Under the pieces are notes generated by a model, which worked only from the letters and a program-made list of their open reading frames with translations, was not told the DNA's origin and made no database searches. A stretch of DNA of 7,555 nt from JBBTXL01 sp038062295 (GTDB lineage: Bacteria > Patescibacteriota > Minisyncoccia > GWC2-36-17 > WO2-46-25). Location: positions 1 through 7,555 of the forward strand of contig JBBTXL010000047.1 of assembly GCA_038062295.1 (NCBI GenBank), in the 5' to 3' direction. Positions 6,001 through 7,555 of the stretch are shown here, in pieces (position 1 is the first letter of the stretch; every line of letters begins with the position of its first letter). The translations under genes were made by a program, and so were the position numbers.

Positions 6001-7555
6001 GAATGATCTTGTACTGGACCCATTGGTCATTGCTTCCGTCGGTCAGCGCGCTTGCCAGCGTGCCAAAAGGGTTTGCTCCCGTTCCGGTTGTGTCAAACGT
6101 ACTCCCTGTGCAGTTGGTCGGCCCGCACCACGAAGCGGAACTCAAATTTCCCTGCGAGCTTGCCGTGCGTAATTGCATCTTGGCGGAAGTCCCTGACGGC
6201 AACAGCAGAACATCCAGAGCCACCGAGCCAATAGCGTTTGCGGTAGAACCGGCATCATACGGGGAAGAAATTAATTCAAATGTTCCACCCGACAGGATGC
6301 GCTTGTAAAATATCTGCATATCGTCCACTGTTGGCGCCGTACCGTCGTTGTTGGGCGTGATGCGTATTTTATATTTAAAATATTGCGCGTTCGTCGCCCA
6401 ACCCGTGGGGAATGTCGTACAACTGTCATTAGTACATCCATCAAAATAGTCAGTCAAGCTGGTCGGCCCGAAATACTGGCCGAAGGTAACGTTATCCGAA
6501 CTCGTCGCGATTTGCAGGTCAACATTCCCGCCGGCAGAAATGCCGGATTCTATCCACTTTACTTTCCATATGCCGTTTCCCGCATCCTGCGTGTTGAAAA
6601 TGCTTGAAGTGAGTGTGGATGCCACTAACGCACGGCTATAACTGACTTTCACGCTACCATTACCACTAGAACTGCCATTCAGTGTCGGTGTTACGCTTGT
6701 GTCTGTCGTGTTAAGAATTGCTTTGTATTCAAACCATTGCGCGTTGGAACCGGAGGTTAATGTTGTATTGCTGATGGTCTCACCGGAAGTTGTAAAGTAG
6801 TTGCTCCCCGAACAACTGCTCGGTCCACACCACTCTGTCCATGTCCCGGGATTACCGGTTGAATCTTGTGCAACACGGATTTGGAATTTGACACTCGTAT
6901 TTGTCGGCAGTGTCGCGTCCCAGGTAAGAGAACCGTACTTGATCATCGCATCTTCTGTGTTAAATGGGGAAGACGTCAGCGTCGTATCGCCCGTCGGATA
7001 GTATTGATAGTTAAAGGTAATATCATCCAAGCTCGGCGTTGACGCCGCCGCTGTCGTTGCAAGCGTTGCCTTATATTGGAAATAGCGGTTTCCGTCAAAA
7101 GTTGATCCGGTATCATTGCCGCTCGTCAGCGAAGTATATGACGGATTCGTAGAGCAAGTACTATCACCGCACGAGCGCATGGAAACAGACACAGAAGTAT
7201 TTGCCGGCGTGGTTGCATTCCATGAAACTATACCAAAGTCACTGACCTGCCCGCTATCAATAATCGCGGAAATATAGGTCTGCGTACCAGAAGTAGGATA
7301 ACTTGGTGTTGACTGTATCGGCGTCGGTCCGTCACTGCCAGCAAGAACGCCGCCGCCGGGGCTAGCGCCCCCTGCGACAGACAATGTCCCTGCAGTAATG
7401 GATTGCGCGTAAAGTGCGATCATCCCGCCGCCGCCGCTACCGCCCCAGTTGCCATTACCATAACCGCCGATCCCCCCTTTTGCCTCAATGGTTCCGGTGT
7501 GGGTAATGGTTGACGCCTCTAAATAAATGCCGCCGCCCGAGCCGCCGCCGCCATT
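1..7555 (-). CDS. Giant multi-domain surface/adhesin-like protein with FN3 and Ig-like repeats, partial at both ends
   Basis: One frame is open across the entire window: 2518 codons, no stop, with position 1 the first base of one further codon. Start and stop lie outside, so the full protein exceeds 2518 residues (very roughly 250 kDa for this part). Domain order is a Gly-rich beta-helix-like segment (1-78), four CX4C modules (86-538), two P-Q-P-Q-R super-repeats of Ig/cadherin-like and FN3-like domains (539-1867), FN3 or FN3-like domains (1881-2327), a coiled coil (2328-2405) and another FN3 (2406-2504). Composition is Thr/Ser/Ala/Gly/Asn-rich with 16 Cys in eight local pairs and no membrane helix, as expected for an exported protein. 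The signal peptide and any anchor must be outside. No catalytic residues were recognised; adhesion or a structural surface role is inferred from architecture. The family resembles giant repeat proteins of Patescibacteria. I am very sure of the reading frame and only moderately sure of the role. Confidence 0.95.
44..340 (-). other. FN3 domain S5 (residues 2406-2504)
   Basis: S5 resumes the FN3 string after the coiled coil: PPNIIGGVPQVSVESSSATVVWRTNKQ (Trp2427), HSVTISNLYPSTVYHFQIRS and FIFETK. It matches S4 in strand B (ATVVW versus ATVKW) and in the (G/N)LxPxTxYxFxxxS motif. The remaining residues PEVPVIIDYSFKRI (2505-2518, positions 1-43) look like the beginning of the next domain and are cut by the window edge. 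Confidence 0.8.
341..574 (-). other. Coiled coil between FN3 domains (residues 2328-2405)
   Basis: This helical segment is Glu/Lys/Asp/Gln-rich and almost free of the Thr/Gly pattern seen elsewhere. A heptad register is visible with L2339, L2342, L2346, L2349, Q2353, E2356, A2360, L2363, T2367, F2370, L2374 and V2377 at a/d positions, weakest at Q2353/E2356. After a short SSDVS break, a second acidic helix has L2386, I2389, I2393, I2397, I2400 and L2403 and ends at TPP. It could mediate oligomerisation or act as a rigid spacer; which one cannot be told. Confidence 0.8.
575..853 (-). other. FN3 domain S4 (residues 2235-2327)
   Basis: S4 is the most canonical FN3 here: DTTPPLISSIMVSDITATSATVKWQTDE (Trp2258), AKYG, HAVVVSGLRPETPYNFKV and TSADARGNRA, then TFSTLS. 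The DTTPP opening and GLxPxTxYxxxVxSxDxxGN end are the standard FN3 form in giant repeat proteins of uncultivated bacteria. Its last strand runs directly into the coiled coil. Confidence 0.85.
854..895 (-). other. Charged Pro-rich linker before S4 (residues 2221-2234)
   Basis: The stretch KESIILRTPPAEEK joins S3 and S4 and is more charged than anything N-terminal to it. It marks the point where the composition shifts from Thr/Ser-rich and uncharged to Lys/Glu-rich. Confidence 0.5.
896..1228 (-). other. FN3 domain S3 (residues 2110-2220)
   Basis: S3 has SPATITAGPSC, ATAIVSW-type strand B (AIVSWTTDQET, Trp2131), a long Ser/Ala/Tyr loop, NTFSGLSQTTTYYAKVRSLNRTGGE and NTLTCVTT. The SGLxxxTxYYxKVRS motif is canonical FN3. 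C2120 and C2216 lie near the first and last strands and could form a disulfide closing the domain. Confidence 0.75.
1229..1561 (-). other. FN3 domain S2 (residues 1999-2109)
   Basis: S2 shows the FN3 pattern: PAIVSGSIVTTPSYDSASITWKTD (Trp2022, strand B), HTVTVPDL, GTYYYKVRSTDQN and the closing AILSFTTTV strand. A Ser/Asn-rich loop (2037-2056) separates the strands. It is cysteine-free, unlike its neighbours S1 and S3. Confidence 0.7.
1562..1915 (-). other. FN3-like domain S1 (residues 1881-1998)
   Basis: S1 follows a Thr/Asp/Asn linker (1868-1880). It starts APGVNTVTSASVKATTATVTF, has MSDAVYWAAQADY, and SVALTGLTKNLQYRYAAETC, the GLTxxxxYxYxxxxxDxxGN end of an FN3 domain, with a Cys pair flanking that last turn (C1978, C1984). 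The usual Trp of strand B is replaced by Phe (TVTF), so this is a divergent copy. Confidence 0.6.
1955..2269 (-). repeat. R2 FN3-like domain (residues 1763-1867)
   Basis: R2 has SIQDISNAS, TWRTFLGWEAS (Trp1782, Trp1788), YRLEGATSTDN, NYYLHTSS, YFRYRVSTKDTSGN and AKPDG. It aligns with R1 end to end without gaps, 57 of 105 residues identical by hand count, including ATSTDN, NYY and KDTxGN. WEASTSxSF(S) followed by Y(K/R) is a common FN3 strand pattern in bacterial surface proteins. Confidence 0.7.
2273..2557 (-). repeat. Q4 Ig-like domain (residues 1667-1761)
   Basis: Q4 begins DKAAPSGTITFDGGVAG, contains PVPTDATTTQYLLAAT and GWTTLPS, and ends SYRFRDTYGNAMAT (1742-1755). It is the diverged duplicate of Q2, slightly shorter at two loops. 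The conserved pair Q2-R1 and Q4-R2 is the clearest part of the super-repeat. Confidence 0.65.
2558..3055 (-). repeat. P4 Ig/cadherin-like domain (residues 1501-1666)
   Basis: P4 starts KNAVPEFNGAQ, has a Cys pair in a short loop (C1534 and C1543, QCNIYDTGSLC), KVKLQVRDPD (Asp1556, Asp1558), a long Ser/Thr/Gly-rich middle and the closing LAIRVTVTDNE (Asp1649). It has no TRG insert, and the Trp before the closing strands in P1-P3 is replaced by a Tyr-Tyr pair (YYDPG). The PEFN opening and IR(I/V)xVxD end pair it with P1. Confidence 0.6.
3056..3400 (-). repeat. Q3 Ig-like domain (residues 1386-1500)
   Basis: Q3 starts DKKVPTVGANSLLINGS, includes YVQYATSTPSVW, SWTWTLSG and the closing TVRVKDGTGN (1483-1492). 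It parallels Q1 in the ING start, the Trp-rich strand before the end, and RVKDxxGN. It runs directly into the PEFN opening of P4. Confidence 0.6.
3401..3994 (-). repeat. P3 Ig/cadherin-like domain with insert (residues 1188-1385)
   Basis: P3 carries VTVTYNLTDSALD (Asp1214, Asp1218), AYLAYDLGVALTAS just before the insert, SITWTTSND (Trp1337) and LAGY after it, and the closing GIRVLVHDGQ (Asp1361). The end TTFDKKVPTV leads into Q3. The DxD of P1, P2 and P4 is loosened here to D-X3-D. Confidence 0.6.
3662..3844 (-). other. Inserted small beta domain in P3, IQINQE...TRG type (residues 1238-1298)
   Basis: The segment reads TTTLVLSDTTKMPSSGY, IQINQEVIGYTG, GTLSGITRGTWPTY and a final GRVTRV strand. 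It shares QI(D/N)xE, GTL and TRG with the insert in P2 and sits at the same point of the P fold, right after DLGV and before the xxTWT strand. After TRG it lacks the YGGTxAAxH continuation of the P2 copy. Confidence 0.6.
3995..4030 (-). other. Gly-rich linker between super-repeat copies (residues 1176-1187)
   Basis: The run LGEGGGG separates R1 from P3 and is a plausible flexible hinge between the two super-repeat copies. The matching position after R2 (1868-1880) is a Thr/Asp/Asn-rich linker without the glycines. Confidence 0.5.
4031..4345 (-). repeat. R1 FN3-like domain (residues 1071-1175)
   Basis: R1 has LSDWRLYIAWEA (Trp1091, Trp1097), SYKLEYATSTDN, NYYVHTSL, YYRYRIGVKDTAGN and an AKPDG end. 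The W...Y(K/R)LE...YYRYR(I/V)xxKDxxGN layout is FN3-like: a strand with Trp, a Tyr-rich strand F, and the xxxDxxGN turn. R2 aligns without gaps over the same 105 residues. By hand count 57 positions are identical. Confidence 0.7.
4349..4651 (-). repeat. Q2 Ig-like domain (residues 969-1069)
   Basis: Q2 starts DTIRPVNASPAFTFDAGVAG and includes HPTDATSTQYFLAAT, GWTTLSG and the closing FMKFRDLYGNEQT (1050-1061). It pairs with Q4 over its whole length: FD(A/G)GVAG, PTDAT(S/T)TQY(F/L)LAAT, GWTTL and FRDxYGN are shared. The domain resembles the Ig-like repeats in which a displaced strand ends in RDxxGN. Confidence 0.65.
4652..5233 (-). repeat. P2 Ig/cadherin-like domain with insert (residues 775-968)
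   Basis: P2 opens with NAPSVSITNTP, has FTVSDSD (Asp805, Asp807), then VDLGVTAS, where a small domain of about 70 residues is inserted (described separately). After the insert come a Cys pair (C905, C915), TATWTP with Trp929, FAGY and the closing VKVTAID (Asp951), then RFD into Q2. Flanking sequences on both sides of the insert match P3 (DLGV and TWT...AGY), which shows that P2 and P3 are the same domain type carrying the same kind of insert. Confidence 0.6.
4862..5074 (-). other. Inserted small beta domain in P2, QIDNEF...TVTRGYGGT type (residues 828-898)
   Basis: The segment runs TASTIS, a spacer, ANDVIQIDNEFMLVS, GTLTVTRGYGGTTAATHTNG and VWLM. From memory, the pattern xVIQIDxExMxV...GxTLTVTRGYxGTxAAxHxxGxxV recurs in phage virion and tail-associated proteins and in giant repeat proteins of uncultivated bacteria. 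It interrupts P2 between the DLGV strand and the TATWT strand. Its function is unknown; it may be a small ligand-binding or structural hairpin domain. Confidence 0.6.
5234..5578 (-). repeat. Q1 Ig-like domain (residues 660-774)
   Basis: Q1 begins with DTTDPTGGTLYINGS, a bacterial Ig-like opening, and has VSVTISSALSD, SDDNSNW, a GPWSFTL strand and the closing YARVKDVYGN (753-760). The ING start and the W(S/T)(F/W)TL...RVKDxxGN end are shared with Q3. Proteins with the DxxxP...V(K/R)DxxGN pattern usually carry Ig-like beta-sandwich repeats in surface adhesins. The precise family is not assigned. Confidence 0.6.
5579..5941 (-). repeat. P1 Ig/cadherin-like domain (residues 539-659)
   Basis: P1 starts with NASPEFNSGTQ, has a beta strand ISYSVRDSD (Asp569, Asp571), PTFLYSLDGW, a central Thr-rich stretch ending in Trp619, and the closing AQIRIVVND strand (Asp642), followed by NFILD leading into Q1. 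The DxD plus C-terminal VxD pattern resembles calcium-binding cadherin-like folds, but no ligand geometry can be judged here. The PEFN opening is shared with P4. Confidence 0.55.
5942..6298 (-). repeat. Tandem module M4 (residues 420-538)
   Basis: M4 is the last CX4C module before the Ig/cadherin-like region. It has FELISSPYDAG at the start, MQLRTAS in the central strand, the WCGPTNCTGSTF loop (C477, C482), WVQYKIIL, and APYVTAASVTY at the end. The loop is nearly the same as M2's WCGPSSCSGS, so M2 and M4 look most closely related. The DD of the TPxLDD motif is missing. Hydrophobic VALDVLLL (445-452) is too short for a membrane segment. Confidence 0.6.
6299..6628 (-). repeat. Tandem module M3 (residues 310-419)
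   Basis: M3 follows M2 without a linker and carries the same signature elements: an opening LTSSIFNTQD strand that echoes M2's LTSSPFNTED, a KVKWIESG strand, VDLQIATSSD, a CX4C loop (C374 and C379, CTNDSC), YFKYKIRI, and APTVDDMQIFY at the end. The Cys pair is preceded by a YFGPTSLTDYFDG segment instead of the WCGP of M2 and M4. Among the four modules, M3 shows the least conserved central region. Confidence 0.6.
6629..7000 (-). repeat. Tandem module M2 (residues 186-309)
   Basis: M2 begins with YPTGDTTLTSSPFNTED and shares the M1 layout: a TWDATLPTNTSVKFQIRVA strand pair matching M1's SWNATTPANTSV, a Trp-flanked CX4C loop (WCGPSSC, C243 and C248), WFEYKAIL, and a TPTL motif followed by a Ser/Gly/Asn insertion before the final VKVSYSRA strand. 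The Cys loop lies further along than in M1 and closely matches that of M4. The usual DD after TPxL is replaced by a flexible NGSSSGNG stretch. Confidence 0.65.
7001..7300 (-). repeat. Tandem module M1 (residues 86-185), CX4C beta-sandwich-like
   Basis: This is the first of four consecutive modules. It opens with YPTSGTQTY, continues into an IDSG strand and a SWNATTPANTSV segment, and ends with RYFQYKATL, then TPSLDDITF and an aromatic tail (YQY). Its Cys pair (C129, C134) sits directly after an Arg-Ser strand end, spaced CX4C. The arrangement recalls carbohydrate-binding or lectin-like beta-sandwiches appended to surface proteins, but I cannot assign a named family from sequence alone. Confidence 0.65.
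7322..7555 (-). repeat. Gly-rich beta-helix-like rungs, N-terminal edge (residues 1-78)
   Basis: This segment is dominated by glycine and contains two similar rungs about 36 residues apart. The first is residues 5-28 and the second 41-63. Each runs as Gly-Ser-Gly-Gly-Gly, a short hydrophobic strand (IYLEAS or IALYAQS), an Ile-Thr turn, then GT(I/L)xxxGG. Shared positions include I10/I46, L12/L48, A14/A50, I17/I53, G21/G56 and T22/T57. Such Gly-loop plus alternating-hydrophobic patterns are typical of parallel beta-helix or autotransporter-passenger-like surface proteins. The start is cut by the window, so more rungs probably lie upstream. The fold is inferred. Confidence 0.6.

Noticed and set aside
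5942..6298. Possible membrane helix in M4 around VALDVLLL (residues 445-452)
   Set aside because: The hydrophobic run is only about eight residues, contains Asp and lies inside a beta-strand module, so it is too short for a membrane span.
7322..7555. Short GC-rich direct repeats in the Gly-coding region as a possible regulatory or CRISPR-like repeat
   Set aside because: The repetition comes from runs of GGC glycine codons in frame; there is no unit-spacer regularity and the reading frame is maintained.
1..7555. Collagen-like or RTX calcium-binding repeats
   Set aside because: No Gly-X-Y triplet runs and no GGxGxDxxx nonapeptide repeats were seen. Glycine is clustered only in the N-terminal rungs and one linker.

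Overview
The whole window is the interior of one very large gene on the minus strand. The frame whose codons begin at 7555 (7555-7553, 7552-7550, and so on) can be read without a stop to the last complete codon at 4-2. That gives 2518 consecutive codons, with neither the start nor the stop codon inside the window. No second gene, RNA gene, promoter, terminator, CRISPR array or insertion sequence could be supported. Residue numbers below count from the N-terminal edge of the window: residue n is encoded at 7558-3n down to 7556-3n.

The product is a multi-domain, presumably extracellular or cell-surface protein, rich in Thr, Ser, Ala, Gly and Asn and poor in Lys and Arg, with no membrane segment in this part. 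From N- to C-terminus it holds: a Gly-rich stretch with two beta-helix-like rungs (residues 1-78); four tandem modules of about 100-125 residues (M1-M4, 86-538), each with a Cys-X4-Cys pair; a large Ig/cadherin-like region (539-1867) built as two copies of a five-domain super-repeat P-Q-P-Q-R; four fibronectin type III (FN3) or FN3-like domains (1881-2327); an acidic, Lys/Glu-rich coiled coil (2328-2405); a fifth FN3 domain (2406-2504); and the start of whatever follows. All 16 cysteines fall into eight local pairs, which fits an exported, disulfide-bonded protein.

The repeat idioms match, from memory, the very long repeat proteins annotated in Patescibacteria (Candidate Phyla Radiation, Parcubacteria-like lineages) and some other uncultivated groups such as Omnitrophota. 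Examples are FN3 domains opening with DTTPP, the RS-C-X4-C / QYKA / TPxLDD module, the PEFN...IRVxVxD module and the QIxxE...TRG insert. The base composition is near half G+C by eye. No TGA occurs in frame and every Trp is TGG, so nothing suggests a recoded stop codon. The lineage is an inference; the single giant frame and its repeat architecture are read directly from the sequence.

The likely role is a long adhesive or structural fibre: putative binding modules towards the N-terminus, a long beta-sandwich stalk, and a coiled coil near the C-terminal side that could oligomerise it or act as a spacer. No catalytic motif was seen, so no enzymatic function is proposed.
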